From positions 1,984,001 to 2,048,000 of the forward strand of contig BCHX01000007.1 in the NCBI GenBank assembly GCA_001599755.1: a stretch of 64,000 nt of DNA, given 5' to 3'. Numbering within the stretch: position 1 is the stretch's first letter; each line of letters starts with the position of its first letter. Below, piece by piece: positions 21,926-31,345 of the stretch. The notes under the pieces are model-generated. The model was not told the DNA's origin and did no database searches. It saw only the letters and a program-made list of their open reading frames with translations. The DNA is from Gliomastix tumulicola (taxonomy: Eukaryota; Ascomycota; Sordariomycetes; Hypocreales; Bionectriaceae). The position numbers and the translations under genes are program-made.

Positions 21926-22644
21926 TCAAATCTCCTCGGAAGGTCGAGCAGGGCTGCCTGTGGTGGCTTCTTGGGGTGCGGCAGCCGTGGTGCGACGGGA
22001 GGGCACGGCGGGAGGGGCGATGATGACGGGGCTCCCGGGAGTGGAAGAGCCAGGAGTAGTCCAGCCGGGGGTGGAGGCGCCCGGAGACGAAGGGCCGGGA
22101 GTGCCAGCAACGGCAGGCTCCTCAGCAGTGGCAGAGGCAGCCGGGGCAGGAGGCGCCAGGGTGGCAGGAGGCGCCAGGGTGGCGGGTCCCATGTGGCCAG
22201 CAGTGGGATGGGCGCTGGAAGAAGGGCCAGCAACGGAGGCACCAGCATTCGCCGCTGCTCCTGGTCGGAAGAACTGCAACGAAAATTGGCATTAGCAGTG
22301 CTCTAGGGACAGCATGGAATGTGAATGTCACTAACGGCCCTTTTGCTGGCCCTCTGGACCTGGATATTGCGGTCACGGAAGGTCATGCCTTGGAGGTCGT
22401 GCATGGCCTGCCTGCGCTGGGTTTGCAGGTCGAAGCCGAGAATGACCCAGCCTGGATGCGTGTTCCAGGGCTTGTCGGGACCCTTCCAGAAGAACGTGGC
22501 GGTCGCCGGATTGGTGAGCCTAGCACGGCAGGCGCTCTTAAACTCTGCAGTGCTGGCCTTGAAGTGGACGCCCTTGAGCACGAGGGCTCGGTCCTTCTTG
22601 CGATAGACCGTGAGTTGGGCCTCGTACTCGTTGTCGCGGGCCAT
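21926..22644 (-). CDS. RRM protein A3
   Basis: Exons 22644-22336 and 22273-21926; the 62-base intron has GTTAGT, a CTGCTAATG branch and TTGCAG, at the same place as in A1 and A2 just after the RRM. The RRM includes RALVLKGV (RNP2 region), ACRARL, ATATFFW, PGWVILGF (RNP1 region) and the closing LQGMTFRDRNIQVQRASK. The tail is Pro/Ala/Ser/Thr-rich and ends PSEEI; it lacks the WYDG acidic motif of A1 and A2. The start is Met 22644, directly after an intron (GTAAGTTTCATTG...GGATCAG) in a CCACCACAACC-rich leader, as in its paralogs. The live helicase lies 440 bases upstream on the same strand; RNA element 3 lies downstream. Confidence 0.8.
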
Positions 22645-23084
22645 TCTGATCCAGGAATCAGTCATGGGGTAAATTTAGTGATACCCCGGGCAATGAAACT
22701 TACGTTTTGGTTGTGGTGGTGGTTTTGGTGGTGGTTTTGGTGGTGGTTGTGGTGGTGTTTGTGGTGGTTTATTGTTGCGAAAGATGGGTGCTTTGGAGAG
22801 ATTGTGTGTGTGTGTGTATGTGTGTTGTGGGTGGTGTGTTGCTTCGAGGAAATTCGAGAAATCGAGAGTGGGAGGAAGGTGCGCTCACGACTTTCTGAGA
22901 CCCACAAATTTACCCCGCCAAATTCAACGTCAGTGCAATCTGATTCTGAGAAAATGCTGAACTGATCTTGATGTAATTTCTTTTTCTTTTTTGAAAAATT
23001 GTGCTTGATGTATTCTTGAGGAATTACGCTTGATGCATTATTGACGAGCTGACGAGCTGATATCTAATCTACGTTGCTACTAGT
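22645..23084 (-). promoter_or_regulatory. A3 leader and promoter region
   Basis: On the minus strand it holds an ACC/CAAC-repeat 5'UTR (about 22705-22770), a CA-dinucleotide run (22800-22825) and the intron before the start. The helicase 3' end lies just beyond. I see no other gene. Confidence 0.5.
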
Positions 23085-25495
23085 CTAAGCACCACAAGAA
23101 TGACCCGATCCTTCCCCATGCACTTCTGCCAGCTTAGACGCTTCTATTTCCATTTTGGCCTTCGCAGCGTCAAGAAACTCCTTGACCTTGGGCTGGCGCA
23201 GCGTCCCGTCTCCCTTCAAAGGAAGTGCCGCCTCCTTGAAGTATGGTAGGTCCTGAGCCAGTGTCAGCTTTCAATTCCAACCAGAAGAGTTTGTTCAAGT
23301 GTGCACATACCACAAGCCATTCTGCCTCTATCGGCGAGGCGACCTCCAGATAGTGTCTGTTGGCTATCATGGTGAGACTCGTGTAGACGATCCATGGATG
23401 ATTTTTGTTCACCAGGGCGCTTCTCGGCTCGACGCGGACGGAGACATTTTCAGGGACGGTCCGGTACTCGTCACCAGGGCCATGGTAGATGGCGGTCCTG
23501 GTGCAAAACGCGATTGCCAGTGCCTTTCTCACAATCACCGTGTCCGTCACGGACGCGCGACTCGGGGCGATCTTGGCAACCTGCGCGAGGAAAGGGCCGA
23601 CACGCAGCCGCGCCTTGCGAGCTTCCTCGAGACCGCCAAAGTCCAAAAAGTGCAGCTTGCACCACACCCGGAGCGCATGCTCATCCTTGATCTTCTCGCG
23701 TGCCCGGAGATAGAGGTTGAAAGCATTGACGAGGGCGAGGTGATCCGAGGGGAAATACGTGTAAGCCGCTCTAGCGGTACTCGCAGCTCCCTGGTAGTTG
23801 GGCGGCGACAGGGGAATAGACCGTTGGGTTGAACACACTATGGCGATGTCGAGGACGTCCATCGCACAGCCGAGCTTGGCCCCTTCCTCGATGGCGCGGA
23901 ACCAGATTGGGTCCAGCACGGGACAGCGTATGGCCAGACGTCCTGACCGTGTAGATCTGCCATCCTCTCCTATGAACCCCCTGTTGCCGAAGACGTTAGA
24001 ACATGATACCATCAGGGAACAGAGATACAAAGGAATTAGTGTTTGATATATACCAATCAAAGAGATCTTGTGCAGCACGTGTGACTCCTTCCGGGTGAGG
24101 GGCATCAATCCAGTCAAAATCGAGGACCTTGATATAGCCGATGCTGATCAGTCTCAGGGCTGCTACATGAGTTGCCTTGGAGCGGATAGCGGGTGCGGTG
24201 GATGGAGCCAGCTTTTTGAAGTCTTCCTCACTGTAGAGACGGAAGCAGATACCGTTCTGCGTTCGGCCGGCGCGACCAGTGCGTTGGCGAGCGGAAGCCT
24301 GCGAGATTGGCAGAGTCTGGAGCATGTCCATGTCGAGGCGAGGGTTGTAGGTCATCTGCCTGGACAGCCCGGTGTCGATGACATACACGATGTTGGGGAT
24401 CGTCAGACTCGTCTCGGCAATGTTGGTTGCGACGATGCATTTTCGGTTCGGGCCTGACGAGTCGAAGGCCAGACGCTGGTCGCTGGCCGAGAGTGCCGAG
24501 TAAAGGGGGCGGACGTCGAGGTCTTTGGTGGCCTTGGAGAGGAGCTCGCAGGCTTGGCTGATTTCGCCTTGGCCCGGCAGGAAGATCAGGATATCACCGG
24601 GCCCAAGATTCCGATGGATCATCGTTGCCGTGTTGGTGGCCAAGATGGTGTAGTTGGAAGTGGCCTGTGGCTTGGCCATGTATTGGACCTTGACTTCAAA
24701 GTTGCGCTGTATGTTCCACGTAAGCATCCATGTTTATTTTGATCGAGAGTTTGGACCATCTTACACCAGGAACTGCAACCAGCGGACAGTCGTCGAAGTA
24801 GGCGCATAGTCGTTCGGCCTCCATCGTGGCCGACATGACGATCACCTACAAGATTAGCTACTTTCAACAGGCTGTGTAGAGGAGAGGGGGATGGATACCT
24901 TTAGATCCTGACGCCGTTTCAATGCCTTCTTCAGCATTGCCAGCAAGAGATCCGTTTCCACAGTCCGTTCATGAACCTCGTCGATGATTATGCAGCTATA
25001 CTGAGAGAAATCGCGGTCGGAGATCTGCTGCCTGAGGACACCATCGGTCATGTAGGCAAGCCGTGTGAACTTGCCACCTTGGTCGATCTGATTCTGTCCT
25101 CCGATATGATAGCCAACATGCTCGCCCAGGGAGACGCCCATCTCCTTGGCAACACGGGCAGCGAGTGAGGTCGCGGCGAGACGGCGCGGTTGGGTACAGG
25201 CGATCCTGAGGCGGCTCGCAAACTCGTCGTATACCAGAAGCTGGGGAATCTGCGTTGATTTCCCCGATCCTGTTTCCCCCGTCAGGACGAAGACTTGGTG
25301 CTGGTGGTAGGACTCTAGGATCTGCTCGAATTGCTGATAGACGGGGAGTGCGCGGCGACCCTGCAGAAGTTTGTCGTGATCCTTGGGTCGCGCCGTTCCG
25401 GTGATCGGATTGAGGGCGTCATCCTCAAGGGCCCGGACGACGGCCATTGTTGCTTGGTTTCGCCCAATCTCGTCCAGCCTTGCGATGGAATTCAT
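23085..25495 (-). CDS. Prp43-like DExH-box RNA helicase (DEVH variant)
   Basis: Superfamily 2 RNA helicase, 722 residues from five exons: 25495-24899, 24845-24765, 24706-24054, 23980-23311, 23252-23085. Motifs in order: GETGSGKST (I), TQPRR (Ia), IDEVHER (II), SATM (III), FLPGQGEI (IV), NIAETSLTIP (V), QRTGRAGR (VI). A WH/ratchet and OB-fold C-terminus follows, ending ...EVHGEGSGHSCGA. Family Prp43/DHX15 normally has DEAH; here motif II is DEVH, so this is a diverged extra copy and unlikely to be the housekeeping Prp43. Family members unwind RNPs in spliceosome disassembly and ribosome synthesis, usually activated by G-patch proteins. It is divergent from RRM gene A2 with about 240 bases between coding starts and their promoter motif; a dead copy lies at 15955-16386. 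Confidence 0.88.
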
Positions 25496-25733
25496 GGTGG
25501 TAGCGGTGATATGTCGACAGCTGATGAGAGGAGGTGAAATGAAGCAGCTGGCGATAGAGAACAATGTAGATTCATAACACTGGGGCCGGAGAGGGGCAGT
25601 TAGTGGGGGGGAGAGCTTGGAGGGGTAAGTGAATTGCGCCTGAGCGAAGGGTGAGAAGTGAGTGGGGACAAGTCGAAGGCCTGAAAATTTAACCAATCAT
25701 TTCAAGTTGAAAACTTTTGTGGGCAGTGATTCT

Positions 25734-25775
25734 GATAGCGGGGTACTGCTGCCCTCATCTAAGTGCAGCGCCCAC
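25734..25775 (+). promoter_or_regulatory. Promoter block shared by RRM genes A2 and A1
   Basis: GATAGCGGGGTACT...GCCCTCATCTAAGTG, then a CCAC-rich leader; matches 16759-16800 upstream of A1. It lies between divergent helicase and A2, so it may serve both. Confidence 0.55.
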
Positions 25776-25949
25776 TATTTACGTCCCTACAACCTCATCA
25801 CTCGACACCTCATTTCCATCACTGGACATCCAATTCTCTCGCAACCGTCACCACCAACACAAGTAAGTCTAGCCTCATATAATGGTCGTTGGTCGAAGGG
25901 CAATCAAATGTCCAAACCACGCACAGCAGCTGTTGACCAGTGCCGCAGA

Positions 25950-26770
25950 ATGTCGCGTTTCGACGAGCAGTTTGAGCGCCGCGTGTCTGAGCATCGGCGA
26001 ATGAACCGACTCCTGCTGGTCAACAGCATCCACCTCCAAACCCAAATGTTCCAATTCGAGGAGGCATGCCGCGCCAGGCTGTCCAAGCCGGAGACAGCCA
26101 CGTTCTTCTGGCGGGACCCGGAGGCCGATAAGCCCTGGAACAAGCATCGGGGCTGGGTCTTTGTCGGATTCGACCTCCGAACCAACTGCAGACTGGCCGA
26201 GGATGAGCTCAAGGGCTGGGTATTTAGGGGTCGCCCCATTGGCGTCAAGAAGCCGAGCCGAGTGGCCGTAAGTGAATAATCCTGTGTCCGGTGCTATTCT
26301 ACTGCTAACGCAGACCACAGTTTGCCCCTACCACCGCGCAGCCAACTGCGCCTGTCCCTGTCTCTGCTGCGGTTCAGGGACCTCATACCGCTGCCGCCGC
26401 CACCAACAGCAGCACCACCACGACGAGCTTCGACCCTACGACAAACGTCACAGTCGCCACCGAGACGACCGTTCTGGCCCGTTCCACTTCCCATACCAGT
26501 CCGGACGGATCCCAGGTCGCCACTGTCTTGAACAAGGCCGTCTATGTCGACACTGTGGCCAACACCCTTACCATTGTCACCACCACTACCACAGGTCCTG
26601 CTGCCGCCGTCAACACGCCCACCTCCTTTGCGACAATGTCTTCTGCTGCGGAAGAGCAACCAGCCAGTACCACCACCACTGCCGCCGCTCCTACTTGGGC
26701 TAGCATGAGCGGAGAGGGATGGTATGATGGCGAGCCGTTCGATGAGGAGGAGGAGGATCTGCTCTCCTAA
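25950..26770 (+). CDS. RRM protein A2
   Basis: Exons 25950-26267 and 26321-26770 (intron GTAAGTGAAT...GACCACAG) encode 255 residues. Residues about 22-103 form one RRM: RNP2 LLLVNSI, helix EEACRARL, strand ATFFW, RNP1 RGWVFVGF, helix AEDELKG, last strand RGRPIGVKKPSR. The rest is Thr/Ala/Val-rich low complexity with an acidic C-terminal motif GEGWYDG...EEEEDLLS, nearly the same as in A1. The start is Met 25950; a 5'UTR intron (25863-25948, GTAAGTCTAG...GCCGCAG) ends one base before it. It is the only one of the three RRM copies that keeps both an ATG and the acidic tail, and it has no hairpin-array element downstream. RRM proteins bind single-stranded RNA; the target is unknown. Confidence 0.85.
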
Positions 26771-27542
26771 ACTGTGAATAGTAACGAGTAAAGAGAATTA
26801 GGACAAAAGCTGGGTTTTCTGTCTCAATATCACTGTAGAAGCCTCAAACCCCCCTTCTTCATGTTCCCGTGCTCGCGTCTTCTCATCGGACCAAATCGTC
26901 CAACCCATCTGCCGTCACCCAGTCATCATCTCCAGACCTACTCAAGCAGCCTCAAGTCAATCGAAACGCAACACCCTCCTCAGCAAGGCGACTTTTATTC
27001 CCTCAACTTCATCTTGGTCTGAACCACAACAGCCTCGGGCCACGTAGAAGTATCTCGCGTACGCTCCAGGTCATACTTGAATTCTCAAAGGTTCTATTCT
27101 GCCCCAATGTACCTCTATACTCCATCTGAAAGGGAGGCTTTGGAGTAAGCTTGAATTTCACCATGCTGTTGTTCAGTTCGTCTTGTTTGAGATTCTGAAT
27201 ATCTTGCCGCCGCACTGCATACACAGCATTTAGCACCACGTCAGAGTAGCTCCCCAGATTATACTTCCAGACTGAGATGAGCAGTTATCATTGAAGTTCA
27301 AGTATCTTTCCCCTTGTCTACGGAAATGCAACACATCTAGTGACCTCCTTCCAAAAACCAGCGTACAGTGCGCACATCACTCCATAATCCAGCTCTAGAC
27401 ACAAGTCCTCGGTTGAGATACAACGTGGGATTTCGATCTTAGTCCAACGTGGCCCTACCACAAGGGTTAGCCGATACAGAGCCAGAAAACTGACTATGTC
27501 TGATGACTTACCAAATGGTGAGGACGGCTCCTGCTATGGGAT
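26771..27542. other. Spacer between convergent A2 and B2
   Basis: No supported gene and no intact hairpin-array element, unlike the positions downstream of A1, B1 and A3. It holds the facing 3'UTRs. Confidence 0.5.
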
Positions 27543-28613
27543 TTAGGAGGGGTTGGACAGGCGAGCTCGCTTCTTGTCCTGGTAAGTTCCCGCCCAGGCC
27601 GGACCGCTGTCCATGATTGCCTTCCGCTTTCGATCATCTTTCGCGTGGAAGAGCTCGTACAAGGTGAGTGGCTCATGGACGAGGTGTGGCAGGTCTGCCC
27701 CCGTAACGACGGCTGGGACATTGTATGTGGCCTCGCCCGCCTCGTTGACGAACTGGACCGGTGCCGACAGGTCCTTGGACCAGTTGCCCTCTTTAACCAT
27801 GTTCTTGCCAATCATTCGGCCGCATGACTGCCAATGGTTGTACTGGTCGTATCCGCCCCAGCCCAGGCCGGCGTTTGCTGGTCTGTGGCGGTGCGCGATG
27901 TGCCCCGTCGAGGTGGCCGAATCAAAGTTGGTAATTTTGTCCCAGTTTCCTGGGGTCGCGTAGGTCGCCGACTGGGCCTTTGCGTCGGGGTCCGAGCCAT
28001 TGGGGCCGACGAAGTCGCCTGGCTGCCACTTGCCTTTCGTCCAGTTGCGGCTAGCGGACTCGTTGCCTCGAGCGAGGTACCGACCCGAGTCCACGGCCGG
28101 CTTATCGCTAGAGATGACATCCACGGGATCAGGGGCGCGCGGTCGTTGGTCCCTCCTGTTGATGTCCAAGGCGGGTCGGGGAGGGCACTAGACTCCCCAA
28201 CCTTCGGCCTCGAGCGCGGCAACATCCTCTTTGCGGACGACGATCATCTTCTGTGCTGTCTGGCCAAGGACAGCGTTCTCGTCCTTCGGACCGTCAGCGA
28301 CGACATTGCGGACCAACGAGACGAATTCGGTGTCGAGCTCGCTCCGGAGCTTCTCGAAGGCGGCGGCTTGGTGGCTGGCCCAGCCCAGTGGGTGCATCGT
28401 GGTGGCACCAGAGGCGTCGGAAGTGATGCGGTCGCAGACGATGCCGAGCGATCCGTACTTGGCCTGGTGCCTGTGCCAGTCGCCAAGGTACTGCTGCTTG
28501 CCCCTCTCCGGGTACGACGAGTCATCCTTCCATGCCTCAGGAAAGCCATCCGCGGCAAGCGGACCGAGTGACTCGACGGATTCCATCAACGCGTTGGCTA
28601 GATCTTGCGACAT
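27543..28613 (-). CDS. B2: unknown protein with a conserved in-frame UAG (candidate readthrough)
   Basis: From Met 28613 (after TACAAA) a single frame of 357 codons runs to TAA at 27543 with one internal TAG at 28188-28190. The upstream product would be 141 residues ending EAEGWGV. The extension would add about 214 residues, including ATSTGH, GLGWGGYDQYNHWQSCGR and MVKEGNW. The paralog B1 has TAG at exactly this codon and conserves the protein on both sides with many third-position changes. The downstream part has no ATG near its start. No branch site or GTRAGT donor would let an intron remove the TAG. The simplest reading is translation through UAG, making a short and a long form. Not recognised as any family; no signal peptide or membrane helix. 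Next to the RRM/helicase genes. Confidence 0.75.
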
Positions 28614-29650
28614 TTTGTATCTATTAAGTGTCAGATTCGGAAAGACAACAGTTGGGAAAGCGAGTGTCACTTGCGTGGACGTCAGGAGTCTGGTTGGTGG
28701 GATCACGTAGCGGAGGAGTTGGTTGCAAGAAGGTAGTGCTTTTGCGAAGTCATGCTGGGGACGAAAGTGAATTTGTTTGCACTTCGGTGGAGTACACGTG
28801 ACTACAAGTTCAAGAAAGTGAGCTGGGCTTCAGATAAAAGTGAAAAACACGAACCGACGCCGCGAGCACCTTCATCATGGGTCGGAGACCAGCGCGACCG
28901 AGGCTCCCCCTATCAACTAAAGAGTCGCCAGCCAGTTCGCGTTCTAGTAAATCTCACTAGCCAGCTATTCAGAGTCAGCGGCTAGTGCTCCAAAAGCCAC
29001 TCTCGCCCTATCAAATACTTTCTACTACTACCCTACTTAGGTGCTTTCGCGCCTGAATTTTAGCTACAGCTGGAACTTATTGACAATTATGTTTGCAAGG
29101 TCTAACGATTCAGAGTGAACTCGGTGTGATGGAATGGTAATAGACGCGACTTTATCCAACTCATCATCATACGATTTAGGGAAGAATCCGTCTGATACAT
29201 GAGGGTTGACATGCGACAGCTGGACGGAGACTCAGCAATATAGGCACATATATCTTATCGACGCTCTCGATGCCGACGAATAACGACAAGGGAAGGATGC
29301 GATGACAGACGGATCATGGATAGATTTGAGGTTTAGAGGAACAAAACTGGCGGGGAAGACGAACATTTAACGGTTTGAAAGCGTTCTAAGTTGATTTTCT
29401 ACCAAAACTGGTGTGGGAATAAATGACGATAGACGAATGGGACAGAACATATATATCAAATGAGGTACTTGGGTACTTACCTATCTTAAGTATAGTAGTA
29501 GTACTACTAGTAGTTGTACTTACAAATACTGAACATTTACCTTGTCCGCCAGCGAACCCCGAGAAAGCTTTAGACACCTAGCCACCTACTCTTCCTCTCT
29601 CCCCAACACCATCACGCCGACGTTCTCACCAGGCCATGCTTCAATTCTCT
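28614..29650. other. Gene-free spacer with B2 promoter
   Basis: No supported gene. A TAGTA-rich stretch occurs at about 29490-29525. Confidence 0.5.
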
Positions 29651-30586
29651 TCATTCATTTACCAGAGTCTTCTCGCTGTCATCGCTGTCATCGCTGTCCT
29701 CGCTGTCCTCGCTATCCTCGCTGTCCTCGTCGTCCTCGTCGTCCTCAATCTCCTCGACTTGTAGTCCAAGCCCGCGGCCAGTTAGCCATCCATCGATTGT
29801 ATGCATTATCGATGTGTCAAAACTCGAGGCTAGGGCAAGTAGCAATGTTGTCTGAAGGTACTTGCGAGGTGCTGGGAATGGCCTTTTTGAAGCGTACTTG
29901 GACCACACTTCTTTCCACCCAGCGGGCTGTTCATCCCGGATCCGGATCATGCTTATGATGAAGTGGAAGTAGAGGAAGCGTGCCCTGGGTCGATGGTCTG
30001 AGCGACTGTCAAACTTGAGACGGTGGCCATGTAAATTCTTGCCCTTGATCGTCGGTGTAACTCGGGTTTCGTGGATATCGGAATCAAGGACCTCAATCTG
30101 CCATTCTTCGCCATATGCACCGGGCCTAGGCACCACGACGATCTTATGGTTGTCAAACCAGTTCTCAATCTGCTTTGACAGGAGAAGCGAGTTGCCAGGT
30201 CCTTCTAAATCAGACTTGGGAAGTCCAAAGAGATCCTGGCAAGCTTCCTCACCGAGCCTCGATTGATGTCGGACAATACGGGCGGCGATAACCTCGTCTG
30301 GGTCCCGAGGGCCAAGTGCATGGCAAAGAATTTTGCCCTTGCCAGATTCGGAATCCACCACCTGGGCCGTGTACTTGTTGATAGCCTCCTCTCGAAAGCG
30401 GCTTGCGCATTGTGAGCCTCCCTCGTTTACCTCGTCAGGGTCTGGGTTGGCATATAACTTCTTGATCCAGGGGGGAATTTGCTTTCCTGGGCTGCGTAGG
30501 TTTAGGGGCGCCTCGTCGACCGATTCACTAGATGGCAAGGATTTAGCCCTAGGTAGAGGGCCCTTTCTCTCAATGGGTGAGGGCAT
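29651..30586 (-). CDS. Fungal HNH-nuclease-like protein
   Basis: One exon, 311 residues. The core ...VIAARIVRHQSRLGEEACQ and NSLLLSKQIENWFDNHKIVVVP follows the outline of fungal HNH_2-type proteins, where the pattern is AAHIVPH...NGLLL...IE..FD...ivivP. The first His of the usual AAH motif is Arg here and the final His position is Glu-Asn, so catalysis is doubtful. A second conserved-looking block (GHRLKFDSRSDHRPRARFLYFHF) follows. The tail is a run of Glu/Asp/Ser repeats (EDSEDSEDS). Function of this fungal family is poorly known. Alternatively it is a degenerate nuclease kept as a binding domain. Confidence 0.7.
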   Translation of the reverse strand: MPSPIERKGPLPRAKSLPSSESVDEAPLNLRSPGKQIPPWIKKLYANPDPDEVNEGGSQCASRFREEAINKYTAQVVDSESGKGKILCHALGPRDPDEVIAARIVRHQSRLGEEACQDLFGLPKSDLEGPGNSLLLSKQIENWFDNHKIVVVPRPGAYGEEWQIEVLDSDIHETRVTPTIKGKNLHGHRLKFDSRSDHRPRARFLYFHFIISMIRIRDEQPAGWKEVWSKYASKRPFPAPRKYLQTTLLLALASSFDTSIMHTIDGWLTGRGLGLQVEEIEDDEDDEDSEDSEDSEDSDDSDDSEKTLVNE

Positions 30587-30594
30587 TTTGTTGG

Positions 30595-30760
30595 TCGTGT
30601 GTGTATGTGTGTATGTGTGTATGTGTGCCTGGGTGTCTGGATGTATATATGCGTGTATGTGTGTCTGTATGTGTGTATGGGTATTTGGATGTATATATGT
30701 GTGTATGTGTTTTTGTATGTGTGTCTGGGTGCTTGAAAGTTGGGTGTCTGCGTCTGTCTG
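30595..30760. repeat. GTGTAT-type simple repeat
   Basis: Imperfect GTGTGTATGTGTGTATGT units just upstream of the HNH-like start; open frames across it are compositional artefacts. Confidence 0.8.
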
Positions 30761-31019
30761 TGCCTGTCTACGTTTCCGCTGGGTCCCAGTCTTTCTTTAT
30801 ATACACAACTACCTCAACAGGGGGAACCATTCTCCCAGCCAATGTGACTCACATGTTTATGGTTCGGGAGCGAGGCTGGGACATGATAGGTTAGCAAGAA
30901 GGCAGGGATAATTTTGGCAGAGTCTAATTCCGATGGTGCCGAGTACCTAGGTATCCTTGATATATGATTTACAACATCTTGGGAAGACGTAGTCAAGGGG
31001 CGGTGGCTGCTCTGCTTGC

Positions 31020-31345
31020 GCAAGGACGAGGGACCTAAGGCCCTGGAGGATGCCCATAATCGGCTGGGACACCTGGAGCCAGGCGTCATCCGGAGGCATC
31101 TTATACGACACTGTTGGTGGCTAGGGATGGTCGCCGACGTTGTAAGCTACATCTAGGGGTGCTTGTCATGCGCCAAATTCGGGCCCAACCTCCCAGGGGC
31201 ACCCGACCACCCCGTGGCTGTCTACTCCCACTTGCAGCTGGTGGGGATGGATTTCGTGGGACCTTTCTCGGAAACCCAATTGGGGCTGAAGCACATCTTG
31301 GTCATCGTCGACTACGTTTCATGATACACATGGCGGGTAGCCTGC
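31020..31345 (+). mobile_element. Dead LTR-retrotransposon integrase fragment (Ty3/gypsy type)
   Basis: Conceptual translation gives a zinc-binding H2C2 domain, with H..GHLEPGVIRRHLIRHCWWLGM, a stop, then CLSCAKFGP. The start of an rve core follows (LVGMDFVGPF...GLKHILVIVDYVS), and then a stop. The order H2C2 then integrase core is that of retrotransposon pol genes. At least two stops and the lack of RT, RNase H and LTRs show a relic. Confidence 0.75.

Noticed and set aside
28188..28190. Intron acceptor explaining the shared TAG in B1 and B2
   Set aside because: TAG could serve as a YAG acceptor, but no GTRAGT donor or branch site is shared by the two copies, and the codons just before it are conserved as protein (EAxGWGV).
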